The notes: generated by a model from the letters alone, not told the origin. DNA of 59,115 nt from Paenibacillus tianmuensis (GCF_900100345.1 NZ_FMTT01000038.1:1-59115); one strand, 5' to 3'; counted from the stretch's first letter, positions 31,963 through 40,612 are shown. Program-made: numbers and translations.

Positions 31963-33935
31963 TAAGCTTTTGCCCCCCTTGCCAATTGCTCAGTCCGCTT
32001 CACTTCATCGACCGGAATGTAATAGTCGGTATCGTAGGAGAACGAACGCACCAGCATGCAGATCGCGATGCCGACAAGCGCCGGAATCGTCAGCCACATC
32101 CAGTTCCATACGAACCCGAAGCCGGCGAAGAACCATAGTGCAGACTTGATGAACGGAATCGCCGAGTTTTTCGGCATATGAATCGGCTCCAGCTTCGCCT
32201 CCGGAATCGGAGCGAGCGGCTTCTCGCCTCTCTGCTTCCGCTCCCACCAGTCGTCAGTTTCCTGCACAGTCGGTGTGATAGCGAAGTTGTACATCGGCGC
32301 CGGCGACGGAATCGTCCATTCCAGCGTGCGGCCGTCCCAGATATCGCCTGTTGTGTCTTTCTCATGATGCTTGATGCTGTAAGCGATCTGCCATACTTGG
32401 AAAATGAACGCAATCCCCATCAGGAAGCCGCCGATCGTCGAAACCAAGTTGAGCGGTCCCCAGCCCATGTCGAAATCGTACGTATACGTACGGCGTACCA
32501 TACCGTCCAGTCCGAGGAAATATTGCGGCATGAAGCACACGTAGAAGCCGATGTTCCAGAACCAGAACGCCCATTTGCCGAGACGCTCGTTCAGCTTGAA
32601 GCCGAACATTTTCGGCCACCAGTAATACAGACCTGCAAAGAATCCGAACACAACGCCGCCGATGAGTACTTGGTGGAAGTGCGCAATCAAGAAGTAGCTG
32701 TTGTGAAATTGGAAGTCAGCCGGAGCAACGGACAGCAGCACCCCGGTCATCCCGCCGATGACGAAGCACGGAATGAACGCGACCGCCCACATCATCGGTG
32801 TCGTGAACCGGATTCGGCCGCGGAACATCGTAAACAGCCAGTTGAACACTTTGACCCCTGTCGGTATGGCGATCAGCATGGTCGTGACCGCGAAGAACGC
32901 ATTGACATCCGCGCCGGAGCCCATCGTGAAGAAGTGGTGAACCCATGTAAAGAACGACAGGACGCTGATCCCGATCATGGCAAATACCATCGAAGGGTAG
33001 CCGAACAGCTTTTTCCTGGAGAAGGTCGCAACCACCTCGGAGAAAATGCCGAACGCAGGAACAACGACGATATATACTTCGGGGTGCCCCCACATCCAGA
33101 TCAAGTTGATATACATCATCGGGTTGCCGCCGCCGTCGAGCGTGAAGAAATGCGCTCCTGCGAAGCGGTCAAGGAACAGCAGGAACAACGTGACAGTCAG
33201 AATCGGGAACGCGAAAATGATCATGATACAGCTGGACAGCACCGACCAGGAAAACATCGGCATTTTCATCAGCTTCATGCCGGGCGCGCGCATTTTGAGA
33301 ATCGTCACGATAAAGTTGATCCCCGTCGCCAAGCTCCCGATCCCCGAGATTTGGATACCCCAGATGTAGAAGTTTTGACCGACGCCCGGGCTGTGGGACA
33401 GCTCCGACAGCGGCGGATAGGCCAGCCAGCCCGTATCCGGCGAACCGCCGATGACGAACGAAATGTTGAACAGCATCGCCCCGAAGAAAAACATCCAGAA
33501 GCTGAGCGAGTTCAAAAACGGAAACGCAACGTCGCGCGCGCCGATTTGCAACGGGACGACGACATTGAACAAACCGAACATAAGCGGCATCGCCATGAAC
33601 AAAATCATGATGACGCCGTGCGTAGTGAAGATGGCGTTATAGTGATCCGCCTGCAAAAATTCGACGCCAGGCATCGCCAGCTGCAGCCGCATGAGCAGCG
33701 CGTCGATGCCGCCGCGGAACAGCATCAAAATGGAACAAATAATATACATGATGCCGATCCGCTTATGGTCGACAGTCGTCAGCCATTCGCGCCACAGCCA
33801 GCCCCATTTTTTGAAAAACGTAAGCACGAAGACGATGGCTACCGACGCAAGCCCGATGCTTACCTGTGCCCCGAGAATTAGCGGATCCCCGGTGACGAAA
33901 AACTCCGATGCGAATTGTTTAATGGTATCCAGCAT
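31962..33935 (-). CDS. qoxB: Menaquinol oxidase subunit I (haem-copper catalytic subunit)
   Basis: A 657-residue integral membrane protein with about 14-15 helices. Marks of the haem-copper centre are visible: the early His in Phe-Thr-Thr-His-Gly-Val-Ile-Met, Trp-Gly-His-Pro-Glu-Val-Tyr-Ile (CuB His and cross-linked Tyr), the His-His pair in Thr-Trp-Val-His-His-Phe-Phe, and His-Phe-His-Gln-Val-Leu-Ile-Gly carrying the last haem ligands. The length and extra N- and C-terminal helices fit the quinol oxidase (QoxB/CyoB) form. It couples quinol oxidation to O2 reduction and proton pumping. It lies second in the operon, 41 bp after qoxA. Confidence 0.95.
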   Translation of the reverse strand: MLDTIKQFASEFFVTGDPLILGAQVSIGLASVAIVFVLTFFKKWGWLWREWLTTVDHKRIGIMYIICSILMLFRGGIDALLMRLQLAMPGVEFLQADHYNAIFTTHGVIMILFMAMPLMFGLFNVVVPLQIGARDVAFPFLNSLSFWMFFFGAMLFNISFVIGGSPDTGWLAYPPLSELSHSPGVGQNFYIWGIQISGIGSLATGINFIVTILKMRAPGMKLMKMPMFSWSVLSSCIMIIFAFPILTVTLFLLFLDRFAGAHFFTLDGGGNPMMYINLIWMWGHPEVYIVVVPAFGIFSEVVATFSRKKLFGYPSMVFAMIGISVLSFFTWVHHFFTMGSGADVNAFFAVTTMLIAIPTGVKVFNWLFTMFRGRIRFTTPMMWAVAFIPCFVIGGMTGVLLSVAPADFQFHNSYFLIAHFHQVLIGGVVFGFFAGLYYWWPKMFGFKLNERLGKWAFWFWNIGFYVCFMPQYFLGLDGMVRRTYTYDFDMGWGPLNLVSTIGGFLMGIAFIFQVWQIAYSIKHHEKDTTGDIWDGRTLEWTIPSPAPMYNFAITPTVQETDDWWERKQRGEKPLAPIPEAKLEPIHMPKNSAIPFIKSALWFFAGFGFVWNWMWLTIPALVGIAICMLVRSFSYDTDYYIPVDEVKRTEQLARGAKA

Positions 33936-33976
33936 GAGTGGGCCTCTTTTCCATATGAAATCAATCTAACGTTGTT

Positions 33977-34987
33977 TTATTTTCTGGAGGCGCTGTGAGC
34001 CCCGTGGCCTTGGCCCGCGGTGACGTCCTCCATCTTGTTGCTGTCGCTTGCTTCAGCGCCCTGCTTTCCGCCGGATTCGTTTCCGCTGCCGCCGGATATC
34101 GCCCCGTGACCGCCATGAGCACCATGCGAGCCGCCGACCGCATATTTCGTAACGATATTGTAGAACAGGTTATCCGGGTACGACGAGTAGAACTGCTCGC
34201 TGGAACGGCCCGGCTTGGCCAATGCGTCATAGCCGGCTTGTGTCAACGGACTTGCCGACTTTTTGACCCCTGCGGCCCACTTGTCGAACTCTTCCCGCGA
34301 CGTCGCGTGAACGTCGAATTTCATATCTGTAAAATGCTGTCCGCTAAAGTTCGACGCGGTGCCAAAATATTTGCCTACCTCGTCCGCTTGCAGGTGCAAG
34401 ACCATCGCCATGCCGGACATCGTATACATTTGTCCGCCAAGCTGCGGGATCCAGAACGAGTTCATCGGAGCGTCGGACGTCAATTCGAACTTGATCGGCA
34501 CGCCCTTCGGAATTTGCAAATAGTTCACCGTCGCAATTCCCTGCTCCGGGTAAGTAAACAGCCATTTCCAATCCAGCGACGTCGCTTGAACGACCATCGG
34601 CTTCTGGTCCGATTCGATCGGCTTGGTAGGCTCCAGCGCATACGTATATTTTACCGTCACGCTAGCCAGAATAATGATGATCACAATCGGGATCCCCCAC
34701 CAGATCATCTCCAACTTGGTGCTGTGCGACCAATTCGGCTTGTAGGCCGCCTTGTTTCCTTTCGAATCGCGGTACCGCCATACGATGACTGCCGTCATGG
34801 CCAGCACGGGCACCAGCACGATCAGGCATAGCACGATCGAGATCATGATCAGATCTCGCTGGCCTTGGGCAATCGGCCCCTTCGGGTCAAACACCATCAT
34901 TTCTTGTCCGCAGCCGGTTAGCAGCGCCATCATCAGGATGAACAGCAGCGCCAGCGAAATTCGGCCGATCTTTACCGGTTTTCTCAT
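33977..34987 (-). CDS. qoxA: Menaquinol oxidase subunit II (lipoprotein, no CuA site)
   Basis: A 336-residue membrane lipoprotein: signal with lipobox Leu-Leu-Thr-Gly-Cys (Cys26), two helices (about 48-72 and 92-112) and an extracytoplasmic cupredoxin domain (about 125-215). The Cys-Glu-Cys-His copper ligands of cytochrome c oxidases are replaced by Ala-Ser-Asn-Phe-Ser-Gly-Gln-His-Phe, the hallmark of quinol oxidases. The last about 70 residues are Gly/His/Ser-rich with no fold, longer than usual. It is the first gene of qoxABCD. A TGTGA-N6-TCACT dyad at 35032-35047 upstream points to redox or anaerobic control. Confidence 0.93.
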   Translation of the reverse strand: MRKPVKIGRISLALLFILMMALLTGCGQEMMVFDPKGPIAQGQRDLIMISIVLCLIVLVPVLAMTAVIVWRYRDSKGNKAAYKPNWSHSTKLEMIWWGIPIVIIIILASVTVKYTYALEPTKPIESDQKPMVVQATSLDWKWLFTYPEQGIATVNYLQIPKGVPIKFELTSDAPMNSFWIPQLGGQMYTMSGMAMVLHLQADEVGKYFGTASNFSGQHFTDMKFDVHATSREEFDKWAAGVKKSASPLTQAGYDALAKPGRSSEQFYSSYPDNLFYNIVTKYAVGGSHGAHGGHGAISGGSGNESGGKQGAEASDSNKMEDVTAGQGHGAHSASRK

Positions 34988-35031
34988 GTCGATCCTCTCC
35001 CAAGCTCTCCGAATGCTTTGATTGTTCTGAC

Positions 35032-35047
35032 TGTGAGCCAGATCACT
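35032..35047. promoter_or_regulatory. CRP/FNR- or Rex-like dyad upstream of qoxABCD
   Basis: TGTGAGCCAGATCACT: TGTGA-N6-TCACT, one base off the TGTGA-N6-TCACA consensus of Bacillus Fnr. It can also be read as a degenerate Rex site. It lies 45 bp upstream of the qoxA ATG. Confidence 0.5.
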
Positions 35048-35193
35048 CTATAGCAACACCATAACAGATTACGACGAAATGTTCGCGGTACTTAACAAAT
35101 ACGTCAATGTTTCGTCATTTTTCTGCAAAATAATTTTCACGAGTCTGACAAATATTTTGCACTTGTTAAAATTATGCTGCCTCGGACAAACAC

Positions 35194-35222
35194 CAAAAAC
35201 CCCTTCGGGAGATCCCAAAGGG
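35194..35222 (-). terminator. Terminator of the small membrane protein gene
   Basis: CCCCTT (35199-35204) pairs with AAGGGG (35217-35222), with CGGG/CCCA extending the stem inside. TTTTT follows on the minus strand. It also insulates qox from this gene. Confidence 0.8.
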
Positions 35223-35245
35223 GCTAAAATTATGCATTATGCCAT

Positions 35246-35512
35246 TTATTTACTGTCGTCTTCTGTTTTCGCTCTGGAATGAACGAGGTGGATTGCCGTA
35301 CGGATCACATAAATATGAACGCTGCCGACCATGAACCCGAACCCGACCATAAGGGACGTGTTACGATCGTTGAAGTCATGCAGGTTTAATAAACTAAGCA
35401 GCAATCCGATCCCAAGCAGCACCCATGCTGTTGCCGTCATCAAAGCTACCAATCTGCCCACATTGCGCTCGTTTCCGGTTCCTTCGGCCAAAACTGCCGT
35501 TTTCGTCGTCAT
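35246..35512 (-). CDS. Small two-helix membrane protein, unknown
   Basis: An 88-residue protein. ATG 35512 has AGGAG 8 nt upstream; the GTG three codons earlier is too close to that site. Two hydrophobic helices (about 25-45 and 55-75) are linked by Leu-His-Asp-Phe-Asn-Asp-Arg-Asn, with a charged C-terminus. I know similar proteins only as hypotheticals. It is monocistronic with a good promoter and terminator. It lies upstream of qoxABCD on the same strand but is separated from it by that terminator, so a respiratory role is not implied. Confidence 0.65.
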   Translation of the reverse strand: MTTKTAVLAEGTGNERNVGRLVALMTATAWVLLGIGLLLSLLNLHDFNDRNTSLMVGFGFMVGSVHIYVIRTAIHLVHSRAKTEDDSK

Positions 35513-35554
35513 AGCAATCACTCCTAAACCAATGAAAGTGCTTTATCTTCCAAT

Positions 35555-35583
35555 AGTATACCACACTTTTGCGATTTTGTTCA
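35555..35583 (-). promoter_or_regulatory. Promoter of the small membrane protein gene
   Basis: Minus strand: -35 TGAACA (35583-35578), 17-bp spacer, -10 TATACT (35560-35555). Confidence 0.6.
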
Positions 35584-35715
35584 TACAAAATTCAATTTTT
35601 GATCAAATTTCAGACAATTTTTTTTGTCTCTTCTATATTAATATGAAGCGCCTACCAATCAGGTTACGGCATCGAAATTTCTTTTAGGAAATCGATACGA
35701 TTTACCAATCTTTCC

Positions 35716-35744
35716 TTTTCAAATCTATTTTTTTGTAATAGAAT
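35716..35744 (+). promoter_or_regulatory. Promoter of the lipoprotein gene
   Basis: -35 TTTTCA (35716-35721), 17-bp spacer, -10 TAGAAT (35739-35744), about 50 bp before the ATG. Confidence 0.5.
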
Positions 35745-35793
35745 AGGCAATGTTGTAAAAATAGAGTCAGATTTTGGAGAGGGGATCACTCAG

Positions 35794-36855
35794 ATGTACA
35801 GAAAGAAAATTGCACTTGCACTCTGCGCGCTGCTGGTTGTGATGGCAGTCCTCGCCGGTTGCGGAGCAAAGCCGGCACCGAAGGAAACGCTGGAGAAGGC
35901 GTTCCAAAAGGCTACGGAAATGAAATCGGCGGATTACAAAATGACCTTCGCAATGAACATGGACTTCCCTGCCGACGCTATAGCCGAAAATCCGCAGCTT
36001 GCCGTATCAGCACAAATGCTCAAAAACATGGAATTGGCCGTATCCGGCGCTTACCAGCAAGAACCGTTCCAGATGGAAATGAACATCGAAGCCAAGCTCA
36101 AAGGCGATATGGCGATGAACATCAATCTGCCGATCGTCATGACCGATCAAAAAATTTGGGTGAAGGTGCCGAACATTCCGATGCTGCCACTGCCGAAGGA
36201 TGTAGTAGGCAAATTTGTAGAGCTTGATCCGAAGGAACTGGCGGAGAAATCGGGCGAGAAAGTAACTTTCGACGCCGCTACCATGAAGAAACAGCAAGAG
36301 CTGGGCCAAGAAATCGGCAAAGTCTTCTTCAAACACATGGACGAAAAAACGTTTCTCTCCTCTGTGGATAAGAAGGACGCCAAGCTGCCGGAAGCGGTTG
36401 AAGCGAACCAGATCGTTAAATTCGCGGTTACGAACGAAAACCTGGAGCCGTTCATCATCACCTTCGCCGAGAAGGCGCTGCCGGAAGTGCTCGATCTGCT
36501 GATGAACGACAAATATGCAGGCGTTGTCACCTTCAAGAAAGAGGACCTGGAGAAAACGAAGAAAGATTTGACAGCCAATTCCGGAGACAAGCTCAAAACC
36601 GCAGTGGCTAAAATGAAGGAAGACCTGAAAATTAAGGACCTGCAAATCACGACAGCCGTCAACAAAAAAGGGTTCCCGGCATACCATGATGTCAACGTAG
36701 ACCTCGAGCTCAAAGACAAAGGCAAACCGGTTCAATTCGGCGGGAACATCAAGGCGGAGTATTCCAAGATCAACGAGAAGCCGGAATTCAAAATCGGCAT
36801 CCCGAAAGACGTTATTACCCTTGAGCAGTTGATGGCCAAAATAAACGGCCAGTAA
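35794..36855 (+). CDS. Surface lipoprotein, LppX/LolA-like fold suspected
   Basis: A 353-residue protein with a lipoprotein signal: Lys-Lys, a hydrophobic core and lipobox Val-Leu-Ala-Gly-Cys (Cys23). The mature part is Lys/Glu-rich with alternating amphipathic strands (Ala-Asp-Tyr-Lys-Met-Thr-Phe-Ala-Met-Asn-Met, Met-Glu-Met-Asn-Ile-Glu-Ala-Lys-Leu). That suggests a half-barrel as in LolA, LppX and DUF6612 proteins. Methionine content is high. It is conserved among Paenibacillus as a hypothetical lipoprotein. AGGGG site upstream, own promoter and strong terminator. No function is assignable. Confidence 0.7.
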   Translation: MYRKKIALALCALLVVMAVLAGCGAKPAPKETLEKAFQKATEMKSADYKMTFAMNMDFPADAIAENPQLAVSAQMLKNMELAVSGAYQQEPFQMEMNIEAKLKGDMAMNINLPIVMTDQKIWVKVPNIPMLPLPKDVVGKFVELDPKELAEKSGEKVTFDAATMKKQQELGQEIGKVFFKHMDEKTFLSSVDKKDAKLPEAVEANQIVKFAVTNENLEPFIITFAEKALPEVLDLLMNDKYAGVVTFKKEDLEKTKKDLTANSGDKLKTAVAKMKEDLKIKDLQITTAVNKKGFPAYHDVNVDLELKDKGKPVQFGGNIKAEYSKINEKPEFKIGIPKDVITLEQLMAKINGQ

Positions 36856-36863
36856 TTCATCGA

Positions 36864-36902
36864 AAAAGCCGCGCCCTCTGATTAATCGGAGACGCGGCTT
36901 TT
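36864..36902. terminator. Bidirectional terminator
   Basis: AAAAGCCGCG (36864-36873) and CGCGGCTTTT (36893-36902), perfect 10-bp arms with an inner stem CTCTGATTAATCGGAG. It serves the lipoprotein gene and the convergent symporter gene. Confidence 0.85.
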
Positions 36903-36949
36903 GTGTACCTCTTATCGGCTCAATCCGGAAAATGCGGCACTAGCAGACT

Positions 36950-38236
36950 TTAAGCCGTCGGCTTCAGCGCATGCTTCGCCGTTTCTTTGACCGTAGCGGC
37001 GTAAGCTAATCCTTTTTGCTTATCGTATTGGCCTTCCCACTTGGACATGACCACCGCGGCCAGCGAGTTGCCAAGGACGTTAACGACCGTGCGGGCCATG
37101 TCGAGAAGGCGGTCGACCCCGGCAATGAAAGCGAGTCCCTCAACCGGAATCCCCACTGAACCGAGCGTCGCAAGCAGAACAACGAACGAAACTCCCGGCA
37201 CACCGGCGATGCCTTTCGACGTCACCATCAGCACGAGCATCAACGTAATCTGCGAGCTGATCGGCATGTGGATACCGTACATCTGGGCGATGAACAGCGC
37301 TGCAAGCGCCTGATACAAGGTCGACCCGTCGAGATTGAACGAATAGCCGGTCGGGACGACAAACGACGTAATCGCTTTAGGACAACCGAACTTTTCCATC
37401 TTCTCCATCACTTTCGGCATCACCGATTCGGAGCTGGCCGTGGAGTAGGCGAGAATGATTTCGTCCTTAAGCAGCTTGATGATCGTCCAAATGCTGGTGC
37501 CGGATAGTTTGGCGATGGTCCCGAGCACGATGAAAATAAAGAACAGCATGCTGGCATATACGACAAGGATGAGCTTGCCAAGCGGAATTAGCGAGTCTAC
37601 GCCGAATTTGGCCACCGTGACGCCGATCAAGGCGAATACCCCGAACGGTGCGAACTTCATCACTTGATTCGTGACCCAGAACATCGTGTCGGCAACGCCA
37701 TGGAAGAAACTAAGCACCGGCTTGCCGCGTTCTCCGATGGCCGCCACGCCAAGTCCGAACATGACGGAGAAGAAAATGATCGCGAGCATATCGCCGTTCA
37801 TCAAAGATTCGAAGATGTTTTTCGGTACGATATTCACAAATGTGCTGGCGATGCTGTGGCTTGCTTTCTCTGCCGTATCGACATACGTCTTGATATCGGT
37901 TTTCGCAAGCCCCGACATATCGATGCCGGCACCCGGCTCGAAGATGTTGGCAAATAGCAGACCGACGATAATGGCAATCGTGGTAACGATTTCAAAATAC
38001 AAAATCGTTTTACCGCCGAGCCTGCCCAGCTTCTTGATATCTCCTACCCCGGCGATGCCAACAATAAGCGAAGAGATGACGATCGGCACGACGATCATTT
38101 TGATCAAGCGGATGAAGATGTCCCCCACCGGCTTCAGGTAGGTCTCGACGGCGGGATTTCCGTAAAAGATGGCTCCGACGGCGATCCCGAGCATCAAGCC
38201 GATCACGATTTGCAGAGCCAATCCGAATTTTTTCAT
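36950..38236 (-). CDS. Glutamate/aspartate:cation symporter (DAACS, GltP/GltT type)
   Basis: A 428-residue membrane carrier. ATG 38236 lies behind AAGGAGG; 13 upstream codons are not needed. Eight helices and two re-entrant hairpins are expected. The serine-rich tip Ala-Tyr-Ser-Thr-Ala-Ser-Ser-Glu-Ser-Val-Met-Pro and the substrate region Val-Pro-Thr-Gly-Tyr-Ser-Phe-Asn-Leu-Asp-Gly-Ser and Leu-Gly-Asn-Ser-Leu-Ala-Ala are those of the glutamate transporters. It takes up acidic amino acids (or C4-dicarboxylates). It is divergent from a GlnK/GlnL-like sensor-regulator pair, which probably controls it. A cre-like site lies in the leader. Confidence 0.9.
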   Translation of the reverse strand: MKKFGLALQIVIGLMLGIAVGAIFYGNPAVETYLKPVGDIFIRLIKMIVVPIVISSLIVGIAGVGDIKKLGRLGGKTILYFEIVTTIAIIVGLLFANIFEPGAGIDMSGLAKTDIKTYVDTAEKASHSIASTFVNIVPKNIFESLMNGDMLAIIFFSVMFGLGVAAIGERGKPVLSFFHGVADTMFWVTNQVMKFAPFGVFALIGVTVAKFGVDSLIPLGKLILVVYASMLFFIFIVLGTIAKLSGTSIWTIIKLLKDEIILAYSTASSESVMPKVMEKMEKFGCPKAITSFVVPTGYSFNLDGSTLYQALAALFIAQMYGIHMPISSQITLMLVLMVTSKGIAGVPGVSFVVLLATLGSVGIPVEGLAFIAGVDRLLDMARTVVNVLGNSLAAVVMSKWEGQYDKQKGLAYAATVKETAKHALKPTA

Positions 38237-38260
38237 GTTAGTTTCCTCCTTTTTTGCTAC

Positions 38261-38274
38261 TAAAAGCGCTTCCA
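38261..38274 (-). promoter_or_regulatory. cre-like site in the symporter leader
   Basis: Minus strand TGGAAGCGCTTTTA matches the catabolite-responsive element TGWAANCGNTNWCA at all but two fixed positions. It lies between the promoter and the ribosome binding site, where CcpA would block elongation. Confidence 0.4.
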
Positions 38275-38311
38275 AATTAGGGGCGTCTGTGAAATAATAG
38301 GTTTGAATATT

Positions 38312-38341
38312 ATGATATGGACCGGCTACACTAAACTACAA
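38312..38341 (-). promoter_or_regulatory. Promoter of the symporter gene
   Basis: Minus strand: -35 TTGTAG (38341-38336), 18-bp spacer, -10 TATCAT (38317-38312). The -35 lies inside the CTACA repeat array. Confidence 0.5.
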
Positions 38342-38350
38342 AAACCTACA
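38326..38350. repeat. Three CTACA direct repeats phased at 10 bp
   Basis: CTACA at 38326-38330, 38336-38340 and 38346-38350, exactly one helical turn apart, between the divergent symporter and glnK-like genes. This is a strong candidate for the binding site of the adjacent GlnL-like regulator. Confidence 0.6.
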
Positions 38351-38361
38351 ATTGCGAGTTG

Positions 38362-39660
38362 ATGCGAATTTTGAAACAGGCTGTCTCTTGGCAAAACCGC
38401 CTGCTCCCGTTTGCCCTTGTCGCCATTCTCGTACCGTTGGCCGCTGAGCTGAAATTTTATCCGTTCTCGGATACGTTCCGCGTCGGCATGGGGCCTCCCG
38501 TGCTTTTTTTCAGTTTGCTGTGGCTTCGCGGGTTAACGCCGCTGGCGGCAGGATTCGTGACCGGCCTCAGCGTGCCGGCCTTTCGGATCGGACTGGATGC
38601 GCTGGGCGGGGCGGCGCTTGAAGCTTCGTTCTATCAGCATGCTCCTGCTTTCTTTTTCTATTTCTCTTTTGGGGCCTTGTTCGCCGCCGCGCAGGTCAAC
38701 AAGTACCGCCAAAGTCCGCTGCTGATCGGTCTGATCGGCATGGGATTGGAGATCGGCTCCAATGCGGCGGAGCTGTTTTTTCGCTACTCGCTTCCTGGCC
38801 GCACGATCATTGTGCACGAGCTGGAGCAAATTATCGTGATCGCCGTGTTCCGAAGCTCATTCGTCCTTGCGATCTTCAACATCATCCAGCTTCGACAGGT
38901 GCGTGCGCTGCAGGAGCGGGAGCGGCTGGAGAACGAGCATCGGCTGATGCTGATCTCGACGCTGTATGAGGAATCGGTGCATTTGCAAAAAACTCTGCAG
39001 CAGGCCGAGCAGATCACCCGCTCGTCCTACGAACTGTACCGGGAGCTGAAAGACGCAGCCGAGCCCGATTTCGCCCGGCAAGCCTTAGGCCTCGCCGGAC
39101 AAGTGCATGAAATCAAGAAGGACAATCAACGTATCTACGCCGGGTTGTCGCAGCTCATTACAAGCGAGCAGCGGGCCGATTTCGGCCTGGCGGAAGAGCT
39201 TGGCAGCGTGGTGGTCCGATCGAACGAAAAATACGCCCGCCTGCACAGCAAATCGATCCGCATTGCGTTGAAGGTCAAAGGGGGACATCCCCCTTATCAC
39301 GCCTACACGCTGCTGTCACTGCTGAACAATCTCGTCTCGAACGCCGTAGAAGCGATTGCGAAGGACGGGGTTATCGAAATCGCCATCGACCGCACGGATG
39401 AGCGGACGACGGAGCTGCGCGTCCGGGACGACGGCCCGGGCATTCCGGAGCATTCGCGGGATATCGTTTTTCATCCCGGCTATACGACCAAATACGATGC
39501 TTCCGGTGTTCCGTCGACGGGCATCGGCCTCTCCTACGTGCAGGAAACGGTGGAGCGACTCGGCGGAACGATCACAATTCAGGAAGGAATCGATGGAAAA
39601 GGAACGGAATTTATCATACAATTGCCGTTAGCAAGTTTAACGACGAATAAGGACGGGTGA
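38362..39660 (+). CDS. glnK: Membrane sensor kinase, GlnK (YcbA)-like
   Basis: A 432-residue protein. The first about 190 residues hold six hydrophobic helices, then a coiled-coil (about 190-260) and a compact kinase core. The ATPase domain shows Asn-Asn-Leu-Val-Ser-Asn-Ala-Val-Glu-Ala, Asp-Asp-Gly-Pro-Gly-Ile and Gly-Ile-Gly-Leu-Ser-Tyr-Val. The probable phospho-acceptor lies in Gln-Val-His-Glu-Ile-Lys-Lys-Asp. This layout and the YcbB-domain partner match GlnK-GlnL of B. subtilis, which senses glutamine. ATG 38362 is one codon inside a TTG start, and the ribosome binding site is weak. It is the first gene of a two-gene operon divergent from a glutamate-type symporter. The gene name rests on this context. 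Confidence 0.75.
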   Translation: MRILKQAVSWQNRLLPFALVAILVPLAAELKFYPFSDTFRVGMGPPVLFFSLLWLRGLTPLAAGFVTGLSVPAFRIGLDALGGAALEASFYQHAPAFFFYFSFGALFAAAQVNKYRQSPLLIGLIGMGLEIGSNAAELFFRYSLPGRTIIVHELEQIIVIAVFRSSFVLAIFNIIQLRQVRALQERERLENEHRLMLISTLYEESVHLQKTLQQAEQITRSSYELYRELKDAAEPDFARQALGLAGQVHEIKKDNQRIYAGLSQLITSEQRADFGLAEELGSVVVRSNEKYARLHSKSIRIALKVKGGHPPYHAYTLLSLLNNLVSNAVEAIAKDGVIEIAIDRTDERTTELRVRDDGPGIPEHSRDIVFHPGYTTKYDASGVPSTGIGLSYVQETVERLGGTITIQEGIDGKGTEFIIQLPLASLTTNKDG

Positions 39661-39667
39661 ACAAGGA

Positions 39668-40606
39668 GTGCGATTTTTTATAACCGATGATGACCCGGCG
39701 GTACGCCGCATGCTGGCGCAGCTGATCGAAGACGAAGACCTCGGCGAGGTGGCCGGCGAGGCCGCGGACGGGGCGGATGTAGATGCCGGACTGCTGGCGG
39801 TCACGCGGACCGATATTTGGCTCATCGACCTGCTGATGCCGATGCGGGACGGCATCGAGACGGTGCGGGAGATCGCCCCGTCGTTTCCCGGCAAAATCAT
39901 CATGCTGTCGCAGGTCGAATCGAAGGACATGATCGGCGAGGCATACGCCTTGGGTGTCGAATATTACATAACGAAGCCGATCAACCGGTTGGAGGTGCTG
40001 TCGGTCATCCGCAAGGTCGAGGAGCGGATGCGACTTGCACGGTCCATTCAGAACATTCGCCAGTCGCTGCTCGGACTGGACGAAGGCGGCTTAGGGAAGC
40101 CTGCGGCCCCGCGCGAGCAGGAGCGCAGTTCTGCCGGAATCGGCGCGGCGGGCCGCTATTTATTCTCGGAGCTCGGCATCACCGGGGAAATCGGCTGCAA
40201 AGATTTGCTGACGATGCTGCAAATTTTAGCGGAGCATGACGATGCCGCTTCAGGCCACCGCGATTTCCCCCAGCTGCGGGAGCTGTTCCGCGCAGCGGCT
40301 GTGCGCAAGTTGGGCGATAAGGCAGACGAGGCGGTGATCAAGAAAGAAATCAAAGCAGCCGAACAGCGCTTGCGCCGGGCGATTCATCAAGCGTTGAGCC
40401 ATTTGGCTTCGCTCGGACTGACGGATTATTCGAATATCAAGTTCGAAAATTACGCATCGAAGTTTTTTGATTTTACGGAGGTTCGCAAGCGGATGCTGGA
40501 GCTGGAGGACGAAAGCGGGGATGCCGTCTCGCAAGTGCGGATCAACGTCAAGAAATTCATTCAGGTACTTTATTTGGAAGCCAAGCAGCACATGCGGGAA
40601 CATTGA
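39668..40606 (+). CDS. glnL: Response regulator with YcbB domain, GlnL-like
   Basis: A 312-residue regulator. Receiver domain about 1-120: Thr-Asp-Asp-Asp acidic pocket, phospho-acceptor in Trp-Leu-Ile-Asp-Leu-Leu-Met-Pro, Lys in Tyr-Ile-Thr-Lys-Pro-Ile. The C-terminal about 150 residues (Tyr-Leu-Phe-Ser-Glu-Leu-Gly-Ile-Thr-Gly-Glu-Ile-Gly-Cys-Lys-Asp ... Asn-Ile-Lys-Phe-Glu-Asn-Tyr-Ala-Ser-Lys-Phe-Phe-Asp-Phe) are the YcbB domain of GlnL. GTG start 7 bp after the kinase stop, with only AAGGA adjoining it, so translation is probably coupled. Likely target: the CTACA repeats at 38326-38350. Confidence 0.8.
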   Translation: MRFFITDDDPAVRRMLAQLIEDEDLGEVAGEAADGADVDAGLLAVTRTDIWLIDLLMPMRDGIETVREIAPSFPGKIIMLSQVESKDMIGEAYALGVEYYITKPINRLEVLSVIRKVEERMRLARSIQNIRQSLLGLDEGGLGKPAAPREQERSSAGIGAAGRYLFSELGITGEIGCKDLLTMLQILAEHDDAASGHRDFPQLRELFRAAAVRKLGDKADEAVIKKEIKAAEQRLRRAIHQALSHLASLGLTDYSNIKFENYASKFFDFTEVRKRMLELEDESGDAVSQVRINVKKFIQVLYLEAKQHMREH

Positions 40607-40612
40607 ACGAAG

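Noticed and set aside
32178..33881. A 567-codon plus-strand frame opposite qoxB
   Set aside because: It is the antisense reading of qoxB, which has every haem-copper motif. The product is a low-complexity Arg/His/Glu-rich string with no ribosome binding site.
33977..34987. Cytochrome c oxidase subunit II (coxB/ctaC)
   Set aside because: The CuA cysteine and histidine ligands are missing, which marks a quinol oxidase.
36950..38236. C4-dicarboxylate carrier DctA as name for the symporter
   Set aside because: The serine-rich tip and the Tyr-Ser-Phe-Asn-Leu-Asp-Gly stretch, together with the GlnK/GlnL-like neighbours, fit glutamate transporters better, so no symbol was given.
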